Shown in pieces: positions 39,283 through 55,504 of a DNA stretch of 64,000 nucleotides (position 1 is its first letter; each line of letters begins with the position of its first letter). The stretch is from Plotosus lineatus (lineage: Eukaryota > Chordata > Actinopteri > Siluriformes > Plotosidae). The position numbers were made by a program, and so were the translations under genes. The stretch is from NCBI GenBank assembly GCA_024760905.1, contig CM045734.1, positions 41,013,564-41,077,563 on the forward strand, in the 5' to 3' direction. The notes under the pieces were generated by a model. It did not search any database, was not told the origin of the DNA, and saw nothing but the letters and a program-made list of their open reading frames with translations.

Positions 39283-39299
39283 ACTGTGCAACTTAAGTA

Positions 39300-40685
39300 A
39301 GAAAGGGAAAAAAAAAAAAAAAATTATTTGCATAATAGGTTTTGTGCAGTTGGCCCATCATTAACTTTGACTGCAGATGTATTAAAGTGTACAGTATTTA
39401 AGCAACTCTTTTACCTGTCATTTTGTGGGAAGGTTATTTGCTGTATACTACTTTTGGCTTGCCTGCTTACTTGTTTCACAGAAAAATTTAATATATCGTA
39501 AGTATTAACTAAAACAGTGTTTTATTTTTCACATGGGCTAAACGGACTGCTAAGCCCACGTTAAGGAATCAGGCACAAAGACCCCAGAATTGTTTATTGG
39601 TGTTCACCCTGTGACCTCATCTCATCAGGATATGCTGCTCACAGGTTGAAAGTAGCTATAGAAAGGGTTGTAAAATGTCTGGCCGTAAGGGCCTGACAAG
39701 CTAGATCTACAGCCCAGAAGATATTATTGTCTAACTTCCATCTGCAGGGAGAAACAACTGGTGCAAAAAACGCCGAAACCTAATCAGTTACTGTAGTATG
39801 TACTAAAAGTAAAAATTCTCGGTTCACTTTATTTTAATTTATTAAATATTTCTTAACATCAGGAATCAGAATCAAGATTGATGTCCTTTTAAAAATGAAT
39901 TTTTCATAGACTATTGCTTTGTTATTACAACCAAATCCGTGAAGTGAATGGCACATTGATTAATTCCACATTTAGAAAATTCATTGAGTTACGTCACGGT
40001 TGGCAATGATTTGAATGTGGGAAGCATGAAAGCACACAAGGGCTGAAAGAGGTCCTGTGAGAGACACAGCTACACAACAGACCGGTGGTTGAGCGTTGCA
40101 GGCTCCTAATTCCATCTTCAAAGGAAGTACACAGAAAGCCTGAATGGGAATTGAATAAGGTAGAGATATGATCCCTAGTTTTTGCGGGTTTTACGCATAA
40201 ATGTGTGATGTCTGCTCTTTAGACGTCTCTTTTCAAACTCCAACATGTTCCGTTCAGAGACTAATCAACAAAATTACCCTCCAAGTGAACAATGACATTC
40301 CTACATCTGAATTCTGAATAAGGGTTTTCAGTCAAGTTCTGCTGTGAAGAGTCGGCTGTGTCCAAGCACTTTTCATTCTCTTTGTGGTTCTTCTGCCATT
40401 GACTCACACAGATCAGAGCCATTGTGGCAATCTGACCTTGTGACTGTTGTATAAAGTAGGGTGGGATTAGTCTGTAGCACTGGCTGCTGATTAGTCCCTG
40501 TTTAGGCCACAGTCTCAAATCTTTCCTAGTTAATCTTAGAGCCCATCCCAAGCACAGATATGGCTATAGTACAGTGAAGCATTCTAAAAGTTCCAATGCT
40601 CATAATGTCTGGGCAAATGTGTACTTAGGGTATGCAAAGAAGGAAGAATCGCAACAAAAAAACAAAAAAAGATTCGAAATAAAAT
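39300..40685. other. intergenic, nothing recognised
   Basis: No supported gene or repeat; only short frames without family resemblance. Confidence 0.4.
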
Positions 40686-40689
40686 AAAT

Positions 40690-41020
40690 ATTCATTCATT
40701 TTCTCAGCTGCTTAACCCTAATTGGGGTGGCAAGGAGGCTTTTGCACATCTCAGCTGACTCTGGGCATCGGTGGGAACAACCTGGATAGCACATGAGGTC
40801 ATCAGAGTATCAACACCTAGGGGTGACTTGGAACAGCCAATTAGCCTACTGTGCATATCTTTGGACTGTATGAGGAAACCGGAGTACCCGGAGGAAAGCC
40901 ACACAAGCACAGTGGGAACGTGCAAACTCCAGAGAGAAACGCCAGAGCTGGGAATTGAACCCAGGCCCCAGGCCTGCTCGCTGTGTGGTAGACAAGTTAA
41001 CTGCTATGCCACCATGCTGC
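40690..41020 (-). mobile_element. V-SINE-like element with L2-type tail
   Basis: Reverse copy, nearly full: tail TTTTCTCAGCTGCTTAACCC and CTAATTGGGGTGG at the left, core CCGGAGTACCCGGAGGAAAG and GAACGTGCAAACTCC, and a head with B-box-like GGAATTGAACCC reversed near 40955. Confidence 0.7.
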
Positions 41021-41455
41021 TTAAAATGGATAAATGAATGGATGAATAAAAAAAAAGGGTTAAAAATTATGCTCTGGACTTTTGACAGGCGCAGTGGTCA
41101 GGTGTTTTTGGCTTAGCAGACTTTACTGCCTTACTCAACATTGTGGTTATCAGTGTTAGTACACATTTACTGAAATCTGTTCAAATAAGCTGGTTAACCA
41201 CTCCTTTCAAATGACTGCCTTTAAAGCAAACGTTTTGAAACAGGGTAAACAGTGAGTGAGGTATCCATGGGAAATCTTTAGCATGCTCAGAAATTCATAA
41301 AACAGACACAACCACTCACATTCACACGTAGAAGCAATTTGGAACGGTTACTTAATCGAATCAGATCAATGAAATGTAAGTGTGAATTGCATTCAAAAAT
41401 CCATTTCATTATTTATGCATGCTCATTAATATTCATACATATACATACATACACA

Positions 41456-43130
<1,675 letters not shown>

Positions 43131-43135
43131 TATAT

Positions 43136-43138
<3 letters not shown>

Positions 43139-43190
<52 letters not shown>
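43139..43190. repeat. CA microsatellite
   Basis: About 25 CA units just beyond the Tc1 right end. Confidence 0.95.
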
Positions 43191-43191
<1 letters not shown>

Positions 43192-43401
43192 TTTATTAAT
43201 TTAAAAAGAATGAAAAAAGATATTCTGTATTTACAGACAAAAGTTTGGTAATATTATTGGCAACCATTGCATAACAATGAAGCAAACTATAGCACAAGTA
43301 GCAATTACTGTCTGTACTGCACACTTTAAGAAGTAGAGTTGTAATAAAAGAAACATTTTAGTGAAAAAAATTGGATTGCTATTTTTTTTAAGTTTAATGA
43401 G

Positions 43402-43722
43402 TGAGGCAGTGATAGCCCAGTGGTATAGCGCAAGATTACTAATCTCAAAGTTGGGGGTTGAAGTGGGATAGGGGGTATCAGTGGGTTGTCACTGCTGTCT
43501 CCCTAGTGCAGCTAACTGGGTTATTAAAGGCCAGCAATGTCTCTCACTGTCTGTGGTGAGAGGCTGTAAAAAAGCCATTGCTGATGTTCGTCAAGAATAG
43601 GCTGCATAGCTGTCGGTGTGTTTCTGCACTGCGAAGGCCTGGTGAGATGTCCAGGGTGTTCTCTGCTCTTGCCCAGAGTTGGTGATATGTGCGCGAGCCT
43701 CCCCATGACCCTAATTACTTTT
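43402..43722 (+). mobile_element. tRNA-SINE with L2-type tail, old
   Basis: Head GTGATAGCCCAGTGGTATAG, body GCAGCTAACTGGGTTATTAA, and tail TGCGAAGGCCTGGTGAG to GACCCTAATTA. More diverged than most copies. Confidence 0.8.
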
Positions 43723-43974
43723 TTAAAGTGAGGTGAAACACACACAATCATAATAGTCAAACAATTTCCATAACTGTTCAAAAAGAAATCAAAGTAGTTT
43801 GCTAAAAAAGAAGAAGAAAAAAACGTTTTACTTCATGTTTATTATAATTAGACAGGACACGTGCATTCTATTTTTTACTTCTTCCTGTTGTTTGGAAAGT
43901 GGTCATGTGTGTGACATACTGTATGTGTTATGCACTGAGGGGAAGTCATGTTTTAGGAAGTCATGTCTACGCTT

Positions 43975-43977
<3 letters not shown>

Positions 43978-44040
<63 letters not shown>

Positions 44041-44042
44041 TG
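43978..44042. repeat. CA microsatellite
   Basis: About 30 CA units. Confidence 0.95.
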
Positions 44043-44221
44043 TGTTTGACCATATAATATTATTAGCGGTAGCATAAGAATATTTTAGTTGAATTTTAAG
44101 CACAGAATTAAAAAATACAAGTGAACACTAATCAACACTTATTTTATTATACGAACCAACGAAGTGAAGACAGTGAAATGAATCAGCAACTATCAAAGTA
44201 GTATTAGAGATGAGATTTACT

Positions 44222-44542
44222 TTCAGCTTTTCCCCCTTTCTCGCCACAGCGATGATTCGGACGTTTGATTTGGCATAAATTTTTACGTCGGATGCCGTTC
44301 CTGACACAACCCTTTGAGCAAGTGAGAGAAACACGCTGACGGCTTTGCAGCTACTCTTTACGAAAGTCAGCAATGGGTCTTTTACATGAACCTCTCACCA
44401 TAGACAGTGACAGACATGGCTGGCCTTTGATAACCCAGTTAGCTGCACACTTGGGGGGCAGTGACAACCTTGTGGGGACTCAAACCCCCAACGTTAGGAT
44501 CACTGATCCAGGTCCCTATACCACTAAACCACCACTGTCCCA
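44222..44542 (-). mobile_element. tRNA-SINE with RTE-type tail
   Basis: Reverse copy: tail TTTTACGTCGGATGCCGTTC, body, and a head with ACTCAAACCCCCAACG to CCACCACTGTCCC. Confidence 0.85.
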
Positions 44543-44544
44543 AA

Positions 44545-45790
44545 GTTAGCAAAAAAAAAAAAGAAGGATTTTAAAACGTGATCTGGAAATTTACAAAAAT
44601 TCCTAAAAGGTGAATATATGCAGGAAAAGAACTAAGAGTGAAATAATACGGTGCAAAGTTGATAGATTGGTGCAAAGTGTGCTTCGAGGATATGATGAAA
44701 GTAACTACACGGAGTCACAAATTAAGTAGTAGAATGATTACATTTTAGAAATTGTCAATATATTGGTCAAAGTCTGAAAAAAATCTGCATTTTTGGGAAT
44801 TTTCAGAGGAATTCTTTATATTTTTAGTTAATTGTTGAAGTATGCACACATGCTGTGGTGAACAACATTTCAGCAATGCTAAACAGTCATTTACATTAAA
44901 TCCATATTTTTAAATTAAATATTAGTGGTAAAACACACAAAGTCTGAACCAAACCCCTTGTGTAGCCATAGGAGTAGACAAAGCAAGTAGTAATACAAAG
45001 TAGTGAAGAGGCCAGCTGCAGACTTTTATGGCTGGTGACATGGAAAACCAGTTGCCACGCTGCCCCCACAGTCTATATACTTCTATAGCCGCTGGAAGAA
45101 CGACGTAGGGAGTCCAGTAACCCAGACATTGCTGTTCCCAAGCTTAGGTTCCAGAATGTCCCAGGATAGTCTGCGTAGTTGGCATGTTTCAAGGGGTATG
45201 GGGGACATGACCCCTACTCAGCTATGAGAAACCAGAGTTCAAGTTCTTAACAAGTTACAGAATGCAAAGTCATGATTAGCATGAGTGGGAAGTGCTGTAA
45301 AGAAAGCAGGAAAGCTTGTCACTTGGATCAATACTGAAAGTTTTGTTTTGTTTTGCCTTTTTTTTTTCCGGGGTAGCATGTTGTGATCGAAAGATTAGTT
45401 GCACAATTTTTGGCAAAACACTCGGTGCTAATTAAATCCTTTCCCAACGCCAAGTCTCTGTTGAATACATGCATGCAAAAATGGTTTTGTTTGACATTCA
45501 TGTTTACAGATTAAGCTCGAGCGATCCAATTCTGCCTGCAGTTGCTAAACAAAAGTCTTTGGAGAGACCACTTAATCCCTGCTGCTGCATTCTGGTCAAG
45601 AGGAGGTGATTACAAGTCACTAGAAGTTCACATTTGACTTATGAGGACTGTGCATTGATATTTATTTTAGGCTTTAATTTTCCTTCAGCAGTATCAACTT
45701 TCAGATTTTGGTTTAAACGGAATTACAATATAGCAGGTCACCGATATCATTGCAGAACATTTTGTACACTTTCATGTTTGTGAATTGGTC
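44545..45790. other. intergenic, nothing recognised
   Basis: AT-rich sequence with no supported gene or repeat. Confidence 0.4.
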
Positions 45791-45794
45791 TCGG

Positions 45795-45865
45795 AACATA
45801 GTCATCCCAGACAACACCAGGTGAAGGCGAGACACTCTCTGAATAGCTCATCAGACCATTGCAGG

Positions 45866-45907
<42 letters not shown>

Positions 45908-46105
45908 GGCAGTTTAGACCGGCCAACTAGTCTAATGCCCATATCTTGTCGGAGTACCTTACCTTGAGGGGACCCCACCAGCCCCCCACCCCCAAGCACA
46001 GGGAGAACATGCAAACTCCACACAGAAACAACTGAACCCAGGACTCAAACTGAGGTCCTTTTTGCTGTGAGGCGAACGTACAAAGCATTATGCCCCCATG
46101 CTACT
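45795..46105 (-). mobile_element. V-SINE-like element carrying a CA tract
   Basis: Reverse landmarks CACAGGGAGAACATGCAAAC and ACCCAGGACTCAAACTGAGG. An internal (CA)n block (45869-45905) interrupts the core. Confidence 0.6.
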
Positions 46106-46109
46106 CTAT

Positions 46110-47155
46110 AGATTTAGCCATTGCCTAAAAGGTGATAAGTGTCCGAGCATGTGGTTGCTTTTTACTGCCTTTCTGATTTCCATTTTCATTTGTACCACTT
46201 GTCTTGTTATCTTAAGTATCTGTTTAATGAGCTCATGTTCTGTCTTCTGAATTCAGTGTTTGCTCCATGAACATTTATTTGTCTGTCATTTTCTGAATAC
46301 CTGAGTCGGATTCTGTACTTTTTATTTTGTACATGTTTGAGTGTTGATGTATTACACTAATTTTTAAAATTCAGTTTAATTATTAATAAAACATTTTAAA
46401 ATTGTTGTATATCATGATGCAAGTCAGCAATACATAACTTCCAATTCGTATCAACTCAGCGATGCGGTAGCTTTACTTGGTTTCCAGTGGTGGGCTGGCA
46501 TGGACACCAGACAAGACATGGGACAAAAATCGCAAACCATCTTCCATGACTATGGTACTCCACTCAAGAGCATTGCTATAAATCATACTGACTACAAACA
46601 TGTAAATAGCAAGACTACTTTTACAGACTAGATGTTGCTAACAAACAAGAGTGGTCACTGTGGCTGACAGGAAACAGAGCCTTTGCAGATTGTTGCAGAA
46701 TTAACTATTGATAGAACTCATAATAGATATAAATAGGCTAAAGAGTACAACAAACCCCATGACCTTGTTATTTTATTTTGTACTTTGTCCTTTCTATTAA
46801 TGAGGGGGAAAAACAAATAGAATGACACTTTTCCAAATAGGGCAGAGGTCCTTTATGTGTATGATAACAGGAAGAAACCCAACTTTCTCTCTCTCTCTCT
46901 GTCTTTCTCTCTCAACCTCTCTCTAGGTAAGAACAAATCTAGGTGAGAGAAAGTAATATTTGGCGACTGCAGCCAGACAGCGTCCTTTTTTTGATGACTT
47001 GACTCATGCGGTCGTGTGTATTTCAGATTCTTCATAGTCATGGTGGACCTTGACCTTTTCAATCTCAAACATAAAAGCAGGGAATGTAGTGTGAACTGAG
47101 AGTTCACCTTACCACACAGAAAATATGCTCTGGATTTTTTTTTCTGTTCAAACCC

Positions 47156-47186
<31 letters not shown>

Positions 47187-47410
47187 AAACACAACCGGGC
47201 CATGAGAATCTCGCAGATGTTAACGCTAACATGTCACCATTATCATAGCTCTTACTGGGTAATTTTTAACATTATGTCTGTAATTTCATGCTAGCACTGG
47301 CATTAACAAGTGCAATTTAACGTTTCATAATGTTGAATCCATGCTGCTTTTTGATCACATTTCCGAACTCAACTTAGCATTTGGTTAGCCTTTACATTGT
47401 AAAACAATAT
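46110..47410. other. intergenic, nothing recognised
   Basis: No supported gene. Contains TC-rich sequence near 46885 and a poly-C/CA tract at 47153-47186. Confidence 0.4.
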
Positions 47411-47411
47411 A

Positions 47412-48429
47412 CAGAAGCTCCCCAACTTACGTTTTTGTTTGTTTCTGGACGGCCGAACATAAGTTGAAAAAAAAGTAAGTTGTTACTGTATGTTCCAGTG
47501 AAGTATGATGCTCATACTGTACTATAAATCCATAAATACCATTGCTGTATCTCATAAAACACCCCTAAATCAATGATTATAAACATAACATTGTAAAATA
47601 ATATCAAATATATCAAATAATATCAATATTAATTTCAAATAAATTAAATTCAACAAAATAATTTCAATGAGATACATTTTTATCAAAGTCACTCATCAAA
47701 TATAACCTTTAACATTCTCTATGATGTGGTCTTTCTTCTTGTAGATGGTTCCGATGGTCGACGGATGGTCACTTTACATGAAGCTGAGCGGCGTCACTTT
47801 AAATGAAGCTTAAAACAGCCAATCAATGCTTACAATATGTGAGGTGCTCCACCAAAAGTAGTTCACTTGGTTGTGCTTGAGACAAAGCGTGGGTTATCCG
47901 GACTTCCGGTTTTTCAAGTCAGCAAGGGCGCCGTTGAATATTTGTTTAGTACTCAGCCTGCACTGATGTGAATCACGAGCAGAGCGGAGAGTTCTCTTTC
48001 TTTTCTGGATTCGGGTTTTCATCCATTTTACAACTCTCTTTGCTTAACTGAGTATGCATGGTAGACTGTGCCGATCCGAGCAGATAGTTAATTCAGTCTT
48101 AGGAAAACCAGAAATTCTGACATATGCCGGAAAACTTGCACCCATGCTTGTAGGCTTACGCTTCTGATCAACCATATTTGCTTAGGGTTACAAAGTCCGC
48201 AAAAAAGTGTAAACACAAAGATCACAGAGACGAAGTTTTAACACAAGGGTAACACGCACTACTGAACTGGGGAGAAGGAGGGGCATGTCTGTTGTTTGTA
48301 AACAATGGATGCAGCATCATTACATCATTGCGTCATTACGTCAGCGTACTACATAGGTACTCAAAATCTTACAATTTTTTTTTTGGAAAAAAACGTAAAA
48401 ACAAATGAACGTAAGTCAGGGAGCGTCTG
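47412..48429. mobile_element. Tigger-like MITE (CAGAnnCTCCCCnACTTACG termini)
   Basis: Left CAGAAGCTCCCCAACTTACG, right CGTAAGTCAGGGAGCGTCTG. About 1.02 kb. The interior matches the copy at 58858, including GGACTTCCGGTTTTTCAAGT near 47900. No coding capacity seen. Confidence 0.8.
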
Positions 48430-48639
48430 CAACTAAGATGGATTAAACTGCAAAATGTACTACTGAAAATGAAAATGTACAAGTAGTTGTGAGCAACATT
48501 CTGTAATGCCCATCACAATATTTATTAATATCGCCTAAAGCAAGGCAAGGCATCTCTGTTTAAAATAGCCATGAATAATGAATCACTTGTCACAATTAAA
48601 TAAGTGAGTAACAAAATACCATTTTTAAATAAACTATTA

Positions 48640-48835
48640 TGGTGACATAATGGTTAACATGTCTGCTTTACAGCAAGGAGCTCTTGGGTTTTAGTCCCAG
48701 GCTTGGTGAGTATATTTTGATGTGGCTTTCTCCATGTTCTCTATGTGGCTGTGTGGGTTTCCTCTGAGTACTCCAGTTTTTTCCTTAAAGTCCAAAGACA
48801 TGCAGTAAATGCTTATTGGCTGTTCCAAATAAAGT
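48640..48835 (+). mobile_element. V-SINE-like element, tail missing
   Basis: Head GGTGACATAATGGTTAACAT, then TCTCCATGTTCTCTATGTGG, GGGTTTCCTCTGAGTACTCC and GTCCAAAGACATGCAG in the forward orientation. Confidence 0.7.
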
Positions 48836-49646
48836 AAACTTTATTAATCTCACACTGGGGAAATTTACATGTCGGAGCAGGACAAATGTTGGAAATAGAG
48901 GAACATTTTTAGCATATTAATGTAGAAATGAATACCGTAAAGAGGACATCATGATGGCAATTTAGTGCCAGATTGCTAACAATTGTTTTTCAGAGTTAAT
49001 TTGTTAAAAAACTAATTTCCCCATCTTGTTTTAAAATCATATTTCAAGAAACTTGCATCATCCACTTCAGAGCCATTACTAAAGCAGCCCATAACCATAA
49101 TGAGCACAGCTTTGATGAGTTGCATCTGAGCCTGGCTTTTCCATAACATTTGATACTGCCCAAAAGCCCTTGCCTCACTGGAAAATTAATTTGTGTCTCA
49201 CAAGTCACACATGGAGGTGACAGGCCTGTAACCTAATTAAACTCTGCATTAAAACTTTGCAAAACAACCACAATACTGCAGAATTCCAGCTGAGAATATT
49301 TAAAAATTGACTGGTGTGAACTGGAACACAATCATATTTTTTTATCTGTTTAGAACTCAGGCTTGCTGTGTGGTCTGGAACAGGAGCAAGGTCAAGAGTT
49401 ACAGTGAGACTGTCTGTCATAACAATGGTTGGTTATGTGATGGGAACAATGTTTGTGCTTAAGGGATTGCAATTGCTTTTACCCTTTTCACCCAGCTCAT
49501 GTTTCAGTGGTCGACACTATTATTCCTCTACAGCCCCTTTCCAAGAAAGAGTAATTGAGAAACTCATTCTATTTCTATACAAAAATGCAAATCATGAGAA
49601 CAATATGTTTGCATCTGTCTGCATGAGTGTGTTTCTAAGTGTAGTT

Positions 49647-49650
<4 letters not shown>

Positions 49651-49687
<37 letters not shown>
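49651..49687. repeat. GA microsatellite
   Basis: About 18 GA units. Confidence 0.95.
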
Positions 49688-49692
<5 letters not shown>

Positions 49693-49731
49693 GCATTTGA
49701 TGATTTAATGCTTTGTCAGTGAGGGTTATAA

Positions 49732-49737
<6 letters not shown>

Positions 49738-49804
<67 letters not shown>
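49738..49804. repeat. TA microsatellite
   Basis: About 33 TA units ending 8 bp before a Tigger-like terminus. Confidence 0.95.
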
Positions 49805-51267
<1,463 letters not shown>

Positions 51268-51452
51268 GACACTCCCCACACATATTATTGGTAGTGTAAC
51301 ACTGATTAATAGAGACTAAAAGAGGGCACATGGCTTCATAAGAAATAAAAGAGATCCTTATATGTTTACTAACCTCATTGTGCCCGTTACCTGTGCCTGT
51401 GGTCATTGACACTGATTTCATTTTATTTCCAAGAGACACTGTATTTCATGTT

Positions 51453-53335
51453 TATTTTATGTACCTGTAAAGTGAAAGGCCACCACCTTTCAGGCAGGAT
51501 ATAGATTTAGTATCTTTTAAAATATTAATTAGTAAAAAAATTACCTTGAAATTATTTTACCGTTTAAAACTTCATGAACTGTACTGCACTTGAATTTTAA
51601 TGCAAAAGGATCATCACACCGAATATAAATTGGTTTCCTTCATTTACTTATTTGGGTGCTTCCTAGAATATTTTCTGTGGAAAGTGTTATTTTTATGTGT
51701 ACTAGTACTGTATATATGTCGTCTTTTCTCTGTAGAATTTCCTTGAATGTCCCTAAAACCTTTGCACAATATTGTACATATGATCGTGTTCTTTATCATG
51801 ATCTTGTTTTATTATTATTATTCCTATAAATCATCTCATTCTTGTCTCCCAACTATTTACTCATAGTTCATTTTCTTCTCTTTGTATTCACAAAAGCACC
51901 ACCACCCTTTCTCTTTCACTTCTATTGCTGTCCAGCTGTACACTGTCCCATATCAACAGTGTGAGTTTAGGACATGAGCACTTCCGTGACTCATTTCTCA
52001 TTTCCAAAACCACAGTAAATCACAGAGCCTCTCTGTGTAACCTACCCTAGAAGAATGCCAACGTCACTGAGCAGTTGCACTAGGTTGAGTCAGCATGGTG
52101 AGTGACACAGCAAGAATGTGTTATGGGTATGGCCGTAATTCTTATATAGCTAACCCAGCGGACTTCCCCCATCTGCATGCCAGCAAACATGTCCTGCAAA
52201 CAGTCTAATGCACTATGTGCGAATGCAAGGGATTTGGAGCTATTTTTTGCAGACAGACTGCACAGAGATAATGTTCCACTGTCACTCAACTGTACTCATT
52301 AGAACAGAAGTAAGCAGACACCGAGAACTCCATGTAATGTATGTTTACACAAAACATTCCAATTATTTTTTCTTAAAAATGAAAAAAAAAAAAAAAAAAA
52401 AAAGTAAATACCAATGAGGGAATGACTCATAATATTGACATTTTGCACTTATTTACATGATTAAAATTTGGACGTACACCCATACATTTTTCATGCCTTT
52501 AAAGTCTACACATTGCAACCATGTGTTCCAGATTAGGCATCAATAATTAGAACCTCTTGTGGGGGGAACATGTCTTATTTGAACCTGACGTGTAGGGCCT
52601 GGTGTTGAAAATATGGTATGAGGTGTCATCATGCCAAGATCTAAAGTGCTCTCTAATGCATTCAGGGGAAAATATTGTGGATGACTGTGAGTCAGGCAAA
52701 GATTTGAATTACTTAACTATTTTAAATTAAAAGAAAACCCTATTTTAAATAGCTATTTTTAATAACAAATTCTAATTTGTACAAAGACCATTTGCCCCAG
52801 AAAATGAAAACTTTTCAAGCAAGTGTTGATGTGAAAGTGCACACGTCTATATTCAGAAAAAAACAAGGGCACTGTAGGGAAATAACAGGTCATTTGGAGT
52901 TGTGTGCCTTTGACAGATGATTCAAAACTGAGTTGCTTAGCCCCAGTCAAAGTGTACATATGAATAGATGAATAGCTACTTCACTGCCCGATGGACTGGC
53001 AGCTTGCATTCACTGATTTGACTGAATTCTGAATCATGACAAGTTATGCCTATATGTAGTCTGAAGACATCTGTCCAAAAAAAAAAGAAAATTCAAATCA
53101 AATCAGAGATGGAACCCAGAAGTGTATCACCTTTGCTTTCAGGCGCTGTATTAAAAAGGGTGAAATGTACGTATATGTTCAATTTTTTGGGGGAAAAAAA
53201 ATCAATAATTTCCATTTGACATGTTTATTTTAAATGAACTGATTCTGATTTCATCACTTTTCCCCCCGGATGGGTTTACCACACAACACTGTAGATGTTC
53301 TCCCAAAACCATAAAAATAATTTCATAGAAAGAAT
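51453..53335. other. intergenic, nothing recognised
   Basis: No gene or repeat supported, apart from an A-run at 52380-52403. Confidence 0.4.
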
Positions 53336-53340
53336 AAATA

Positions 53341-53493
53341 ACCTCGAATAGAGACGATTCATGGATGTGGTAAAGGAGGACATGAAGGTCGTTGGTGTAA
53401 GAGAAGAAGATGCAAAGGATAGGGTGAGATGGAGGCAGATGATTCGCTGTGGTGACCCCTGAAGGGAAAAGCCGAAAGGAAAAGAAGAAGAAG
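53341..53493 (+). mobile_element. RTE LINE 3'-end fragment
   Basis: FMDVVKEDMKVVG coding text (FMDVV at 53355), then GCTGTGGTGACCCCTGAAGG, GCCGAAAGG and an AAGAAGAAG tail. Confidence 0.85.
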
Positions 53494-53508
53494 ATTCATT
53501 AAACACTC

Positions 53509-53846
53509 AGGGGCAGTGGTGGTCTAGTGGTATAGGGAGCTGGATCGCTGATCCAATAGTTGGGGGTTCGAGTCTCACTCTCCACAAGGTTGTCACTGAC
53601 CCCCCCCCCCCTCCCCAGTGCGGCTAACTGGGTTATCAAAGGCGGGCCATGTCTCTCACTGTCTATGGTGAGAGGCATGTAAAAGAACCATGCAAAGTCG
53701 TCAGCATGTTTCTGTCCCTTGCTTAAAGGGTTGTGACAGGAAGGGCATCCGACATAAAAACCTCTGCCAAATCAAACGTGCGAATCAGATGATTCGCTGT
53801 GGTGACTCCTGAGTAAAAGGGAAAAGCTGAAAGGAAGACAGACAGA
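53509..53846 (+). mobile_element. tRNA-SINE with RTE-type tail, full length
   Basis: TSD ATTCATTAAACACTC at 53494-53508 and 53847-53861. It inserted right after the LINE tail. Confidence 0.92.
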
Positions 53847-53865
53847 ATTCATTAAACACTCGAAT

Positions 53866-54245
53866 CTTCTTTTTCCTTCGGCTGTTCCCTTTTAGGGCTC
53901 ATCACAGCGAATCATCTGCTTCCATCTTCATGGGAGTCATATTCTTGATTCGCATGTTTGATTTGGCATAGGTTTTTACGTCGGATGCCCTTCCTAACAC
54001 AACCCTTTAGCACGGGGCAGAAACACGCTGACGGCATTGCAGCCTATTATTGAACAGTCAGCAATGCTTCTTTTACATGAACCTCTCACCATAGACATGA
54101 GTGACAGACATGGCTGGATTTTGATAACCCAGTTAGCTGCAATGGGGGGGGGGACAGTGACAACCTTGTGGAGAGTGGGACTCAAACCCCCAACCCTAGG
54201 ATCAGTGATCCAGCACCTTTTACCACCAGGCCTCCACTGCCTTCC
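53866..54245 (-). mobile_element. tRNA-SINE with RTE-type tail, reverse, on the same target
   Basis: Tail at the left (CTTCTTTTTCCTTCGGCTG), head at the right (CAGGCCTCCACTGCC). The TSD TCATTAAACACTCGAAT at 53849-53865 and 54246-54262 overlaps the TSD of the preceding SINE. Confidence 0.92.
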
Positions 54246-54310
54246 TCATTAAACACTCGAATGAAGTGGAATAAAATATCACACCTTGGGTTTATTAGGT
54301 TTCTTGGTTG

Positions 54311-54348
<38 letters not shown>

Positions 54349-54679
54349 CTAGTGTTTCTAAATAAAACACCTTTGAATAAAAAAAAAGAAAAAAGCTGCA
54401 AAGGGGTCTTTGCCATAACTTGAACAGTATGAGATTCAATTAGTCTAAATTAAAAAATCAAGGTTCTAAATTTGAGATTGACATCTTGTTGTTTTTCTTC
54501 TGCATATGTACATGTTTATGACCTTTCACCTTTTCTTATAGACTTATTTTCTTAGACAACCATTTCCTCTCCCCCTCTACCTTCTAGTTTATCAGACTTG
54601 GCTCTTATTATAAACAAGAATAACCCATTTAAACTATGAGGGCTCACTTGAAGCTGGAAATGTGAATAATCACATTTAT

Positions 54680-54855
54680 ATTGAGAGCATACACTCATAT
54701 CCAGATGGACTTACAATTATCATTGTCATACAACTGAGCAATTGAGAGTTGAGGGCCTTACTCAAGGGGCCAAGAGTGCTGATAGTGGGGATTGAACCAT
54801 GATAGGCCCTACGGATCAGTAACCCATCATCCTAACCACTACACCGCCACCACGG
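54680..54855 (-). mobile_element. fish tRNA-SINE, reverse (type as at 28520)
   Basis: CACTCATATCCAGATGGACT, GAGGGCCTTACTCAAGGGGC and CCTAACCACTACACCGCC mark the same reversed SINE. Confidence 0.6.
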
Positions 54856-55504
54856 GTATTAATGTGTTCCCGGGTGAGAATATGAGCAACATATGACTCA
54901 CACAAGTGCTGCAAAACTGGAAAACACTGAGAAAAACTGGTTCATACTGGCTGGCTGTTTTCAAGTGAGAGGAGAAGGTTGAAGACAAAGGGTGAGGCAT
55001 ACAGACAGTGAGTGTGTAATGGAGAGATAGAGGCTACTCTGTTTTCACAGCACATGGCTGCTGGCTTGGCGCCATGCTGATGGGAATGTCTTATCACAGC
55101 CAGTGTGTGTTTTCTAGCATGTCTGCACTGTTACCACACACAGAGTGCTACTTCGAGGCAACATGAACTGAGATTATTGTGTACTGTATGTCATTTACAG
55201 GCGGTGAGGAGGAACTGGTTCCTCCTGGGTTACCTCAATTGATATACTTCAACATTTCATAGATTAACTTCTGATATCAGGGACTTTTGAATTTGGCCAC
55301 TCGGTACACTAGTACATTGAAAATAAAAGTACAACCCCTCACAAAAATTATGGGATTTCCACTTTGGTAGAAAGGTCATTTAATTGTTTAATTTGGTTAA
55401 AAAACTATCACAGATATGTCACAAAACTATTTTTTATTCTAAATCGTTCCTGGAAATTCTGAGGAAAATATTACGGGCTCATGAAGCTACATCACCAGGA
55501 CTTC

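Noticed and set aside
49368..49649. 93-residue frame on the + strand
   Set aside because: No family resemblance, no neighbouring exon and no codon-usage signal; likely chance.
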